Source: an uncultured Clostridia bacterium
GTDB taxonomy: Bacteria; Bacillota; Clostridia; Christensenellales; Borkfalkiaceae
DNA length: 64,000 nucleotides
NCBI GenBank assembly: GCA_949283125.1
Contig: CASDRK010000002.1
Coordinates: forward strand, 124,001-188,000
Direction: 5' to 3'
The notes under the pieces are model-generated. The model did no database searches, had not been told where the DNA came from, and was given only the letters and a program-made list of their open reading frames with translations. The stretch's first letter is position 1. Every line of letters begins with the position of its first letter. Below are positions 55,252-63,577 of this stretch, piece by piece. The position numbers were made by a program, and so were the translations under genes.

Positions 55252-55464
55252 TCAGTAATCCGTCCTGCCGCATATGTAATCTATCGTGACGCCGAAAAAT
55301 TCGGCCAGCCGCCAGCACTCGAGCACGCAGGGCGCCACCACTCCCTTTTCCCAGCGCGAAAGGTTTGCCTGACTCGTGCCCACCGCCTTTGCAAGCTGCC
55401 GCTGCGAGACGCGCGCGTCCGCACGGAGTTCGGCTATCCTGTTGTGCGAAAACGTAAACTCCAT
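55252..55464 (-). CDS. XRE-family helix-turn-helix repressor
   Basis: 70 residues forming a single Cro/C1-type HTH: RIAELRADARVSQRQLAKAV near 9-28, the recognition helix TSQANLSRWEKG near 30-41, and FFGVTIDYICGRTDY at the end. The ATG at 55464 has no ribosome binding site, but a TATAAT lies eight bases upstream (55477-55472), so the message may be leaderless. The promoter region is shared with the divergent zinc-ribbon gene and holds a repeated operator-like sequence. Confidence 0.88.
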   Translation of the reverse strand: MEFTFSHNRIAELRADARVSQRQLAKAVGTSQANLSRWEKGVVAPCVLECWRLAEFFGVTIDYICGRTDY

Positions 55465-55471
55465 GCGCTTT

Positions 55472-55526
55472 ATTATACATATTTGTATTAAATATACTTG
55501 ACTAATACATATTTGTATCATATAAT
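55472..55526. promoter_or_regulatory. divergent promoters with duplicated operator ATACATATTTGTAT
   Basis: The 14-mer ATACATATTTGTAT (arms ATACA/TGTAT) occurs at 55475-55488 and 55505-55518. The second copy fills the spacer of the plus promoter TTGACT (55498-55503) - 17 - TATAAT (55521-55526). The first overlaps the minus -10 box (55472-55477). Binding of the XRE protein would silence both genes. Confidence 0.72.
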
Positions 55527-55597
55527 GTATTCTGTAGCCGGGCGGGGAGCAAAGCCGTCCGGCACGGAAAAAAATTTTACTTTTTCGGAGGAAGAAT

Positions 55598-55933
55598 ATG
55601 AAGTACTGTTCACACTGCGGCAAGGAAGTGGCGGACGAAGCGTTCGCGTGCCCCAACTGCGGCTGCAAAACAGGCGGCGGCAGAGACGAAAATTCGCTCT
55701 CCGCGTTAAGCATCGTGGGATTTGTATTTGCGTTCATAATGCCGGTCATAGGGCTGATAATCAGCATAATCGCCCACAGCAACGCAAAGAGCGACAACAA
55801 CGAAAGGAGCGCGCGCTTTGCCAAAGCCGGCATAATAATTTCGGTATGCCTGATAGCGCTGTACATCATTATAATAGTCGCGGGCGTGGCCTGCGCTGCG
55901 GCGGTGGCAAGCAGCTATTCCTATTACTATTGA
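55598..55933 (+). CDS. zinc-ribbon membrane protein (DUF4190-like)
   Basis: 111 residues. An N-terminal zinc ribbon has two CxxC pairs (YCSHCGKE and CPNCGCK), then a Gly/Asp linker, a hydrophobic hairpin of two helices (about 38-60 and 78-102) separated by a charged loop NAKSDNNERSARFAKAG. GGAGG lies seven to eight bases before the ATG. Probably repressed by the divergent XRE protein. Function unknown; similar proteins are envelope-stress or bacteriocin-related in some Firmicutes. Confidence 0.85.
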   Translation: MKYCSHCGKEVADEAFACPNCGCKTGGGRDENSLSALSIVGFVFAFIMPVIGLIISIIAHSNAKSDNNERSARFAKAGIIISVCLIALYIIIIVAGVACAAAVASSYSYYY

Positions 55934-55961
55934 TATCTTTTCTGCAGAAAATAATATCGGA

Positions 55962-55997
55962 CGGCGCGGCGATGTTTCATCGCCGCGCCGACCTTTT
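55962..55997 (+). terminator. intrinsic terminator of the zinc-ribbon gene
   Basis: A 13-bp stem (55962-55974 with 55978-55990, loop TTT) followed by ACCTTTTT. Confidence 0.88.
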
Positions 55998-56004
55998 TAA
56001 ATCT

Positions 56005-56038
56005 GTTTTCAAAGCGCAAACCGTTTTCAAAGCGCAAA
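56005..56038. repeat. short tandem repeat, two 16-bp units
   Basis: GTTTTCAAAGCGCAAA at 56005-56020 and again at 56023-56038, period 18, in the gap between the two convergent terminators. Confidence 0.85.
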
Positions 56039-56044
56039 AGCACA

Positions 56045-56074
56045 GTTCCCGTCCGCAGATATGCGAACGGGAAC
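56045..56074 (-). terminator. intrinsic terminator of alaS
   Basis: GTTCCCGT and ACGGGAAC form an 8-bp stem (56045-56052 with 56067-56074) around a 14-base loop; TGTGCTTTTG follows on the minus strand. Confidence 0.68.
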
Positions 56075-56082
56075 AAAAATTT

Positions 56083-57885
56083 TTATTTTACGAGCACGGC
56101 CTTTATCCTCTTTACTCCGGCGGAAACGTTCTCCTGCTTGGCAATTTTGAACGTGCCCAGAACGCCGGTGCGCTCCACGTGGGGGCCGCCGCAGATCTCC
56201 TTGGAAAAGTCGCCTATGGTGTATGTTTTCACCATCTCGCCGTACTTGCTTTCAAACAGCCCGGTGAAACCTTCGGCCTTTGCCTCGTCCAAAGACATCT
56301 CCTTCATCACAACGGGTTCGTCCTTGGCTATCTCGCCGTTGACGAGGTCCTCCACCGCCTTGACCTCTTCGGGGGTGAGTTTGCGGGGGAAGTTGAAGTC
56401 GAAGCGCAGGCGCTCTTCGGTGATGTTGGAGCCCTTCTGATTGACCTCCTCGCCGCAGACGCGCTTCAAGGCGGCGTGCAGAAGGTGAGTGGCCGTATGC
56501 AGCTTGGTGGTCTCCTCCTTGTGGTCGGCAAGGCCGCAGGCAAACTTCTGCTCGCTGCCCGCGCGGGACTTGGCCTGATGTTCGGCAAAGGCCGCATTGT
56601 AGCCTTCGACGTCCACCTCCAGACCCTTTTCGCGCGCCATCTCCTGCGTTATCTCCACGGGGAAGCCGTAAGTGTCGTACAGATGGAACGCCGTAACGCC
56701 GTCGATCTTGTCACCCGCCGCCTTTGACGCGACGACTTTTTCAAACTCCTTCAGACCCTGCGCAAGCGTTTTGGAGAACTTTGCCTCCTCCTTGTTGAGC
56801 TCCTCCTCTATCTTCGCCGCGTTGGCGACGAGTTCGGGATAGACGGAGGCATACTTTGCGACTATGGTTTTGGAAACTTCGTTCAGCGCGCCCTGCGGCA
56901 GGCCGAGATTGCGCCCGAAGCGCACGGCGCGGCGGATTATGCGTCTCAAAATATAGCCCTGATCGGTATTGGAGGGCACGATGCCCTTTGCGTCGCCCAG
57001 CATGAACGTGGCCGTGCGCACATGGTCCAAAACCACGCGGAAAGCCTTGGTTATCTGCTCGTCCTCGCCGTACTTCAGGCCGGTGAGCTGTTCTATCTTT
57101 GCTATCGCGCCTTCGAATATATCCGTCTCGTACACGCTGGACTTGTCGTTGAGTATGCACAGCGTGCGCTCGAGACCCATGCCCGTGTCCACGTTGCGCT
57201 GCTTTAAGGGCTCGTACCTGCCATCAGCGGTCTTGTTATACTGCATGAACACGTCGTTCCATATCTCGAGGAAGGTGCCGGCGGGCGCCTTGTCGAAATC
57301 GTAGGGACCCAGCTTGTCCGCCTCCGCATGGTTGCGGATTATGTGCATTTCGGTATCGGGTCCGCAGGGGCCCGTGGTGCCGGCGGGTCCCCACCAGTTG
57401 CCGCTCTTGGGCAAAAAGTAGATATGCTTTGGATCTATGCCGCACTCTATCCACTTGTCGGCGCTCTCGTCGTCGCGGGGGCAGTCCTCGTCGCCGGCGA
57501 AACAGGTTATGGCTATATCCTCCGCCGGGATGCCGAGATATTCCGGCGAAGTGAGAAATTCAAAAGACCAGGGGATCATCTGCTCCTTGAAGTAGTCGCC
57601 CAGCGACCAGTTGCCCAGCATTTCAAAAAAAGTGCAGTGGGAGCTGTCGCCCACCTCGTCGATGTCGCCCGTGCGCACGCACTTCTGCACGTCGCACAAT
57701 CTGTTGCCCGCGGGGTGCTTTTCGCCGAGAAGATAGGGCACGAGCGGATGCATGCCCGCCGTGGTGAACAGCACCGTGGGGTCGTTTTCGGGAATGAGCG
57801 AAGCCGAAGGAATTACGGCGTGGCCGCGCTCTTTAAAGAAATTGAGATACAGATCTCTTAAACTTTCGCTTGTCAACACTTTCAT
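56083..57885 (-). CDS. alaS: alanyl-tRNA synthetase, short form without the C-Ala domain
   Basis: 600 residues where bacterial AlaRS usually has about 875. The class II catalytic domain (FTTAGMHPLVPYLLG near 40-54, GNWSLGDYF near 91-99, ERTLCIL near 237) and tRNA-recognition domain are complete. So is the editing domain, with HTATH near 461-465 and ICGGPH near 561-566. The protein then ends at KRIKAVLVK, so the DHHA1/C-Ala domain is missing. The frame is closed by a proper stop and terminator, not a frameshift. Promoter TTGACG-17-TATAAT at 57918-57946. Confidence 0.92.
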   Translation of the reverse strand: MKVLTSESLRDLYLNFFKERGHAVIPSASLIPENDPTVLFTTAGMHPLVPYLLGEKHPAGNRLCDVQKCVRTGDIDEVGDSSHCTFFEMLGNWSLGDYFKEQMIPWSFEFLTSPEYLGIPAEDIAITCFAGDEDCPRDDESADKWIECGIDPKHIYFLPKSGNWWGPAGTTGPCGPDTEMHIIRNHAEADKLGPYDFDKAPAGTFLEIWNDVFMQYNKTADGRYEPLKQRNVDTGMGLERTLCILNDKSSVYETDIFEGAIAKIEQLTGLKYGEDEQITKAFRVVLDHVRTATFMLGDAKGIVPSNTDQGYILRRIIRRAVRFGRNLGLPQGALNEVSKTIVAKYASVYPELVANAAKIEEELNKEEAKFSKTLAQGLKEFEKVVASKAAGDKIDGVTAFHLYDTYGFPVEITQEMAREKGLEVDVEGYNAAFAEHQAKSRAGSEQKFACGLADHKEETTKLHTATHLLHAALKRVCGEEVNQKGSNITEERLRFDFNFPRKLTPEEVKAVEDLVNGEIAKDEPVVMKEMSLDEAKAEGFTGLFESKYGEMVKTYTIGDFSKEICGGPHVERTGVLGTFKIAKQENVSAGVKRIKAVLVK

Positions 57886-57917
57886 TTTACATATCCTTTG
57901 ATTGTGATGTCTGAAAC

Positions 57918-57946
57918 ATTATACAACCCGCGCTCCCTTTCGTCAA
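57918..57946 (-). promoter_or_regulatory. promoter of alaS
   Basis: TTGACG (57946-57941) and TATAAT (57923-57918) on the minus strand are 17 bases apart; AAAGGA precedes the ATG at 57885. Confidence 0.78.
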
Positions 57947-58033
57947 ACATGCGCGGGCGGTATTTTGCAATTTTTATCGCGCCGCGCTTCCGGGCGGGCG
58001 CGGACAGAGCCGCGCGCCGGGAGAACGCGGCCG

Positions 58034-59431
58034 TCACTGCTTTCTGCCGACGTCGTAGCCCTCCTTGCCGTCCTTGACGCTGTAGCCGAGGGCGTCTATC
58101 TTTGCTCGCAGCTCGTCGGCGAGCGGCCAGTTCTTTTCCTTCTTTGCCTGCCAGCGGCGCTCGGCAAGCTGCCTTACTTCGGCGGGGATCTCCTCCGCCG
58201 GAGATTTGGCCGCCACTTCGGCAAGGTAGGCGTAGGCGTCCTTTTTGAACAGTCCGAGGAGGGAATAGGTCTGCCTTATCTGGCGCACGTCCTCGGCGCA
58301 GGCGGGATCGCCCGCCGCCAGCCCGGCCGCCACGCCCCTGAACAGCGAAAACAGCTCCGACAGTGCCAGCGCGGTGTTGAAGTCGTCGTCCATGGCCTCG
58401 TCGAATTTTTTGTCTATCTGCGGATTGCCAACCGAACCTTTGCCGAATTTGTCCTCCACCTGCCTGATTATTTTGTAGAACGCCGTCAGGTGCCTTTCGG
58501 CCTCGGGGAACAGGTCGTCGGTGATGTTGATGTCGTTGCGGTAATTGGTCTGCAGAAGGGCGAACTTGATGGCCTCGTTGGTGTATTTTTTCAGCAGATC
58601 TTCCAGCAGCAACGAATTGCCGAGAGACTTGGACATCTTTTGCCCGTTCACTTTTATGAGCCCGTTGTGCGTCCAGTACTTAACGAACCGCTTGCCCGTG
58701 AGCGATTCCGTCTGCGCTATCTCGTTTTCGTGATGGGGAAAGATGAGATCCCTGCCGCCGCCGTGAATGTCTATCTGCTCGCCGAACGCGGCGCGGTTCA
58801 TGGCCGAACACTCTATGTGCCAGCCCGGGCGCCCGTCGCCCCAGGGCGACGGCCAGAAAATTTCGCCGGGCTTGGCCGCTTTCCACAGCGCGAAGTCGGC
58901 GGGATTGCGCTTGTCCTCCGCATTCTCCACCCTCACTCCGTCCAGCATATCCTCCACCGAACGGTTGGAAAGGCAGCCGTAGCCGGGGAATGACGACACG
59001 TCGAAATACACGTCGCCCGAGGGCGCCGCATAGGCATGTCCGCTTTGGATGAGACGGGAGATGAAGTCCTGAATGTTGCCAATGTTTTCGGTGGCCTTGA
59101 GCCAGAGCGTGGGGTCGTCGATGTCCATTTCGCGCATGACCTCGTCGATGCGCCCGATCATCCTTGCGGCATACTCGTCGGCGGGCACGCCCTCCTCCTT
59201 CGCGCGGGCGATTATCTTGTCGTCCACGTCGGTGTAGTTGCGCGCGTATGTGACGCTGTAGCCCTTCTTTTCGAGGTACTTGCGCATGATGTCGTAGATG
59301 AGCGCCTGAAAGCCGTGACCTATGTGGGCTTCGCCCGATACGGTTATGCCGCAGGCGTACATCTTTACCTTGCCGGCTTCCAGCGGCACGAATTCTTCCT
59401 TTGTGCGGGTAAGTGTGTTGTAGATACGCAT
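58034..59431 (-). CDS. cysS: cysteinyl-tRNA synthetase
   Basis: 465 residues, normal length. The zinc ligands are Cys in YACGIT near 28, Cys in GWHIECSAM near 208, and His/Glu in FPHHENEIA near 233-241. The class I HIGH motif is intact (EAHIGHG near 35-41), and KMSKS lies near 265-269. The stretch before HIGH reads GITVSGEAHIGH rather than the common GPTVYDYIHIGN type, a lineage variant. GAGAGGAAT precedes the ATG at 59431. Co-transcribed with cysE under a cysteine T-box. Confidence 0.94.
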   Translation of the reverse strand: MRIYNTLTRTKEEFVPLEAGKVKMYACGITVSGEAHIGHGFQALIYDIMRKYLEKKGYSVTYARNYTDVDDKIIARAKEEGVPADEYAARMIGRIDEVMREMDIDDPTLWLKATENIGNIQDFISRLIQSGHAYAAPSGDVYFDVSSFPGYGCLSNRSVEDMLDGVRVENAEDKRNPADFALWKAAKPGEIFWPSPWGDGRPGWHIECSAMNRAAFGEQIDIHGGGRDLIFPHHENEIAQTESLTGKRFVKYWTHNGLIKVNGQKMSKSLGNSLLLEDLLKKYTNEAIKFALLQTNYRNDINITDDLFPEAERHLTAFYKIIRQVEDKFGKGSVGNPQIDKKFDEAMDDDFNTALALSELFSLFRGVAAGLAAGDPACAEDVRQIRQTYSLLGLFKKDAYAYLAEVAAKSPAEEIPAEVRQLAERRWQAKKEKNWPLADELRAKIDALGYSVKDGKEGYDVGRKQ

Positions 59432-59496
59432 AAATTTATATTCCTCTCGTCTTCTCCGCCGCGCCCTGCGCGGGGCGGCGGCATTTGTTTGCAAAA

Positions 59497-60159
59497 TCAG
59501 TCCTCGCCGGGCGGAACGTCCGCCGCCTTGCCAAATTTTTCCAGCCGCTCTTCCAGAGCGAACATCCTTTCGCGCAGGGCGCAAAGCTCGTCGCGGACGG
59601 GGTCGGAGCTGTCCTGACAGAGGTCTACCCCCTCCTTGAGTCCGCGTATGCGCACCACGCGCGCGGGCACGCCCACCACGGTGGCGTGGGGAGGCACGTC
59701 GCGCAAAACCACGGCGCCCGCACCCACTTTTGCATAGTCCCCGACGGTTATGTCGCCCAGCACCTTTGCCCCCGCAGAAATGACGCAGCACCTGCCCACG
59801 GTGGGGTGGCGTTTGCCCGTCTGCTTGCCCGTGCCGCCCAGAGTGCAATTCTGATAGATGACGGTGCCTTCGCCCACTTCCGCAGTTTCGCCTATCACCA
59901 CGCCCATGCCGTGATCGATGAATACCCCAGGGGCTATCTTTGCCGCAGGGTGTATTTCGATGCCGGTCGCGCGGCGGGAAAGCTGGCTGACGATGCGGGC
60001 GAGAAGCTTTAAACGCATTCTGTACAGTCTGTTGGCAAGGCGGTGATGGGACAGCGCCTTCACGCCCGAATATGTAAGCCAGACTTCAAATTTGCTGCGG
60101 GCGGCCGGGTCGTTTTCCATGGCCGCAGCAATGTCTGCGCGCAATTTTTTAAAGAACAT
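59497..60159 (-). CDS. cysE: serine O-acetyltransferase
   Basis: Acetylates serine for cysteine synthesis. 220 residues: a helical N-terminal domain (about 1-65) and a left-handed beta-helix of hexapeptide repeats, with DHGMGVVIGETAEVG near 82-96 and GGTGKQTGKRHP near 108-119. An EpsC/CysE-type C-terminus of about 45 charged residues follows. First gene of cysE-cysS behind a T-box, so starvation for cysteine should induce both supply and charging. Confidence 0.93.
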   Translation of the reverse strand: MFFKKLRADIAAAMENDPAARSKFEVWLTYSGVKALSHHRLANRLYRMRLKLLARIVSQLSRRATGIEIHPAAKIAPGVFIDHGMGVVIGETAEVGEGTVIYQNCTLGGTGKQTGKRHPTVGRCCVISAGAKVLGDITVGDYAKVGAGAVVLRDVPPHATVVGVPARVVRIRGLKEGVDLCQDSSDPVRDELCALRERMFALEERLEKFGKAADVPPGED

Positions 60160-60237
60160 GGCGATACCTCTCTATAGATTGCGGTTTTTTCCGCGGCGCG
60201 CACGACTTACGGCGCGGGACAGACAGTCCCTACCCCC

Positions 60238-60503
60238 GAAAAAATACGCGCGCCCTTACATACTATGTAAAGGCGCGCGACCGCTGTTCCACTTTACTTC
60301 GTCCCCGCCGGCGCGGCGGAGACCTTGTTTTTCTCGCTTACGGGGAGAGTTCCGCGGGGTATTGGCCCGGCCCTGCAACGAAGTTGCGGACAGCGCATGC
60401 CCGTTCTGCCGTTTGCGGAAACTTTCAGCCGGCGGTCTCCGCTCTCTTTGTCAAGGCGCCTGCGACGGGTTTTTCTGTCATAAGGCTTGAAATTGTGATC
60501 GTC
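60238..60503 (-). ncRNA. T-box riboswitch, cysteine type
   Basis: The roughly 265-base leader of cysE-cysS shows a T-box pattern on the minus strand. Stem I opens with AAAGAGAGCGG (near 60450). A TGC cysteine codon candidate for the specifier loop is at 60397-60395. The T-box core AAAGTGGAACAGCGG is at 60295-60281, and a terminator (GCGCGCC pairing GGCGCGC, 60278-60248) is followed by TATTTTTT. The UGGA in the core would pair with a UCCA acceptor end, fitting tRNA-Cys, whose discriminator base is U. Uncharged tRNA-Cys should open the terminator. Confidence 0.85.
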
Positions 60504-60509
60504 TTTTAT

Positions 60510-60538
60510 ATTATAAACCATCCGGCCCGCAATTGCAA
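60510..60538 (-). promoter_or_regulatory. promoter of the T-box-cysE-cysS unit
   Basis: TTGCAA (60538-60533) and TATAAT (60515-60510) on the minus strand are 17 bases apart. Confidence 0.8.
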
Positions 60539-60560
60539 CCGTGCGGACGCAGAATTTTTA

Positions 60561-61214
60561 TCAGGTTTTTGCAGAAAGTTTGAACACGTCGCGCGACTGA
60601 CCGAGAACGAAGATGTGTTCGTCGCCGCGGAAGGCGTAATCGGGCATGGGCGAAGCGTTTATGGCGTTGCCCGTCTTGATGGCTATAATGTTTATTTTAT
60701 ACTTCTTGCGCACGTCCAGCTCGGCTATCGTCCTGCCCTTCCATTCCTTTACGATGGGCACTTCAAAGATGGCATAGCCGCCGGCGAGGGCCACATAGTC
60801 GAATATATTGTTGCCGTTGTGGCGTATGGCAAGTTTGTCGGCCACTTCGCCGTCGGCGTATATTATCTCGTCGGCGCCGACGCGCTTGAGAAGCTCGCAC
60901 TGAACGTCGTCCCTCGCGCGCGCGGCAACGTACTTTGCGCCCAGCTTTTTTAAAAGCAGGGTGGTAATCATGGAGGATTCAAAGTCGTCGCCCACGGTTA
61001 TGAAACACAGATCGAACGAAGGGATATCCAGCGCGCGCAGCACGTCCTCGTTTGTGTAGTCGGCTATGCGCGCGTCGTCGAAGTGACTGGCTATCTTGTT
61101 GATGCTCTCCTCCCTGCAGTCGAGGGCGAGCACGTCGTGGCCGAGATCCTGCATCTTTTCGGCCAGATGACCGCCCAGCCTGCCTATGCCTATAATTAAA
61201 ACGGATTTTTTCAT
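60561..61214 (-). CDS. ktrA: Ktr potassium uptake regulatory subunit (RCK protein)
   Basis: 217 residues: an RCK_N Rossmann domain with IIGIGRLGGHLAEKM near 7-21 and LDCREE near 31-36, and an RCK_C domain from about 140 (VPIVKEWKGRTIAELDVR). KtrA rings gate the KtrB channel on ATP/ADP; in Firmicutes the RCK_C domain of related proteins binds c-di-AMP, made by the CdaA in this window. Follows ktrB by 12 bases. Confidence 0.92.
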   Translation of the reverse strand: MKKSVLIIGIGRLGGHLAEKMQDLGHDVLALDCREESINKIASHFDDARIADYTNEDVLRALDIPSFDLCFITVGDDFESSMITTLLLKKLGAKYVAARARDDVQCELLKRVGADEIIYADGEVADKLAIRHNGNNIFDYVALAGGYAIFEVPIVKEWKGRTIAELDVRKKYKINIIAIKTGNAINASPMPDYAFRGDEHIFVLGQSRDVFKLSAKT

Positions 61215-61226
61215 TATATTGCTCCT

Positions 61227-62606
61227 TTATCCGATGATAAGGTTGCCCGCCACGCGGGAGATGGATACGGGTTTACGTTCGTTGCTGAACACGAGTATGA
61301 GCGTGAAGCCGCCGACGCGGCCGAGGAACATCAGGAATATGAGTATGAGCTGCGACGCCGCGCCTATCACGCCCGTTATGCCGCAGGACAGACCCACCGT
61401 GCCGATGGCGGAGACCACCTCGAACACGACGTAGTGAACGTTGACCGAGCCGTCGGAAACGTTTGCCACGGCGGGATTGTCGGCCTCCAGCGCGCATATC
61501 GCCATGGAAGCTATGATGACCGCCGCGATGTAAACGGAAAACACCGTTCCGGCCTGAGGATAGGCGTCGTCCTCGAACCTGCGGTTGAAGATGTGCGCTT
61601 CCGTGCGGCGGCGCGAGGTGGACATGGCAGACATTACGAGCACGGCCAGAGTGGTGGTCTTTATGCCGCCCGCGGTGGAACCGGGGCTGCCGCCTATGAA
61701 CATGAGCACTATGGACAGCATGCCGCCCGCGCCCGACAAAAATTTTGACGACACCGTGTTGAATCCGGCCGTTCTGGGCGATATGGACATGAACAGCGTT
61801 GCCAGAATTTTTGTGCCGACGTCCTTGTCGGCTATCGTGGCAGGGTTGTTCCACTCGAAAACCATGAACAGCGCCCAGCCCGAAATTATGAGGGCGGCCG
61901 TGGTGGTAAGCACCACCTTGGAGTGGAAGGAATACCTTTTTAAATGTATGCCGTTTTTGATGACGTCGCCCCAGACGAAGAAACCTATGCCGCCGATGAC
62001 TATCAGCGCGCAGACGGTGAGACACACCAAGGGGTCGGAGATGTACGCGTTGAGCGAATCCTGCCCGTACCAGCCGGTGAGGGTGTAGCCGCAGTTGCAG
62101 AAGGCGGAGACGCCCGTAAACACCGACTGCCATATGCCCCTTCCCCAGCCCATGACGGGCACAAAGGAAAAGCACATTAAAAACGAGCCGACGAACTCGC
62201 AGGCGAACGTCACTATCATTATATATTTGACGAGCTTTTTGATTCCTTCTAAACTTACGAATCCCGCCGACTGCATGACGAGCTTGCGCTGCGAAAGCGA
62301 GACGCGCTTTTGCATATACAGAAAGAATACCGACAGGATGGTGATAAGTCCCAGTCCGCCTATCTGCATCAGCACAAGGATTATCGCCTGTCCGAAGTAG
62401 GACCAGTGGCTGGCCGTGTCCACCGCCGAAAGCCCCGTTACGCACGTTGCGCTGGTGGCAGTGAAGAAGGCCGCCAGAAAGTCAACTTGGCCGGAGTTGG
62501 ACGCCGCCGGTATGCATAGGAGCGCGGTGCCGACCGCGATGACCGAAAACACGCTTATGGCTATGAGCGCGGCAGGCGGCAACTTAAACCTTTTTGTCTG
62601 TGTCAT
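61227..62606 (-). CDS. ktrB: Ktr/Trk potassium channel subunit
   Basis: 459 residues of the SKT superfamily: four membrane-pore-membrane repeats with selectivity-filter stretches such as SATCVTGLS near 58-66 and the later FCNCGYT, SPRTAGFNT and SAIGTVGLSCG. I chose the ATG at 62606. A TTGCGT-17-TATAAT promoter ends seven bases before it, so the transcript would begin at or next to the A of the start codon; no ribosome binding site is present. ktrA follows. Confidence 0.92.
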   Translation of the reverse strand: MTQTKRFKLPPAALIAISVFSVIAVGTALLCIPAASNSGQVDFLAAFFTATSATCVTGLSAVDTASHWSYFGQAIILVLMQIGGLGLITILSVFFLYMQKRVSLSQRKLVMQSAGFVSLEGIKKLVKYIMIVTFACEFVGSFLMCFSFVPVMGWGRGIWQSVFTGVSAFCNCGYTLTGWYGQDSLNAYISDPLVCLTVCALIVIGGIGFFVWGDVIKNGIHLKRYSFHSKVVLTTTAALIISGWALFMVFEWNNPATIADKDVGTKILATLFMSISPRTAGFNTVSSKFLSGAGGMLSIVLMFIGGSPGSTAGGIKTTTLAVLVMSAMSTSRRRTEAHIFNRRFEDDAYPQAGTVFSVYIAAVIIASMAICALEADNPAVANVSDGSVNVHYVVFEVVSAIGTVGLSCGITGVIGAASQLILIFLMFLGRVGGFTLILVFSNERKPVSISRVAGNLIIG

Positions 62607-62612
62607 GACCCA

Positions 62613-62641
62613 ATTATACACGATAAAAAAATAAAACGCAA
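62613..62641 (-). promoter_or_regulatory. promoter of ktrB-ktrA, apparently leaderless
   Basis: TTGCGT (62641-62636) and TATAAT (62618-62613) on the minus strand are 17 bases apart; the ktrB ATG is seven bases downstream. Confidence 0.75.
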
Positions 62642-62740
62642 TTAATTTTATGCAACAGCACCCGCAGCGGAGAAAAGACAGGTTTTTGAAAATTATTCAC
62701 AATCGTTTCACAATATATGTCATATTGCACATTATTTTCC

Positions 62741-62769
62741 TTGACTTATGTAAAATTATATATTACAAT
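62741..62769 (+). promoter_or_regulatory. promoter of the DeoR-type regulator
   Basis: TTGACT (62741-62746) and TACAAT (62764-62769) are 17 bases apart. TTCACAAT occurs at 62694-62700 and 62707-62714 just upstream and could be part of an operator. Confidence 0.72.
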
Positions 62770-62818
62770 AGTGCCGATAAAAAATGAAATATGAAAAAAT
62801 TTAACAAAGGAGGCCACC

Positions 62819-63577
62819 ATGAAGAGAGAACGCATAGAAGAGATAGCCGACATTTTGGACAAGCGCGGCAAGATGACGCTTGAACAGCTGGAGGAGGTTT
62901 TCCCCAACGTGTCGCAGATGACGCTCAGGCGCGACTTGTTTCAGCTTGAAGAGGACGGCCGCATAATCCGCATACGCGGCGGCGCGATGTCCGTAAAGGA
63001 AGTGCAGAAGGTTTCGGGCGAGGCCTACACGAAAAAGACGACGATAAACACCGACGCAAAGATAGTTATCGCGCAGAAGGCCTCCACCCTCATCGACGAG
63101 GGCGTGTCCATCTTCCTTGACGGCGGCACCACCGCGATGTACCTTTCCAAGGAGATGCCCGACATACACTGCAACGTGTTCACCAACGGCATTGCCGTGG
63201 CAATGGAGCTTGCCCAGAAGAAAAACATTGCCATAACCGTTGTGGGCGGCCAGCTGATGAAGGACAACCTTTCCACCGCTTCGCCCGCGGCGAGGGAATA
63301 TTTTGCGCTGACCAATTTTGAGATAGCCATTGTGTCCGCCACGGCGTTCACGCCCGAAAACGGGTTCAGCTGCAACAGTCAGGTAGAGGCCGACCTTTTA
63401 AAACAGGTATTCAAAAAGGCGCGCCACGTGTACATGATGCTGGACAGCTCCAAGATAGGCAAAATAAATTCCTACACCTTTGCCCACATCGAGGACATCA
63501 ACGTGCTCATAACCGACGACAAATTCCCCAAGGAATACAAAAAGCTGTTTGAGGACAACAACATCGTCGTGATGTAA
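62819..63577 (+). CDS. DeoR-family transcriptional regulator
   Basis: 252 residues: a DeoR-type HTH (LEQLEEVFPNVSQMTLRRDL near 21-40, RIIRIRGGAM near 49-58) and a C-terminal sugar-phosphate isomerase-like sensor domain with FLDGGTTAMYLS near 98-109 and TVVGGQLMKDNLS near 140-152. Such regulators usually control sugar catabolism in response to a phosphorylated sugar. No target operon is visible within the window; it may continue past the right edge. AAAGGAGG precedes the ATG. Confidence 0.92.
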   Translation: MKRERIEEIADILDKRGKMTLEQLEEVFPNVSQMTLRRDLFQLEEDGRIIRIRGGAMSVKEVQKVSGEAYTKKTTINTDAKIVIAQKASTLIDEGVSIFLDGGTTAMYLSKEMPDIHCNVFTNGIAVAMELAQKKNIAITVVGGQLMKDNLSTASPAAREYFALTNFEIAIVSATAFTPENGFSCNSQVEADLLKQVFKKARHVYMMLDSSKIGKINSYTFAHIEDINVLITDDKFPKEYKKLFEDNNIVVM

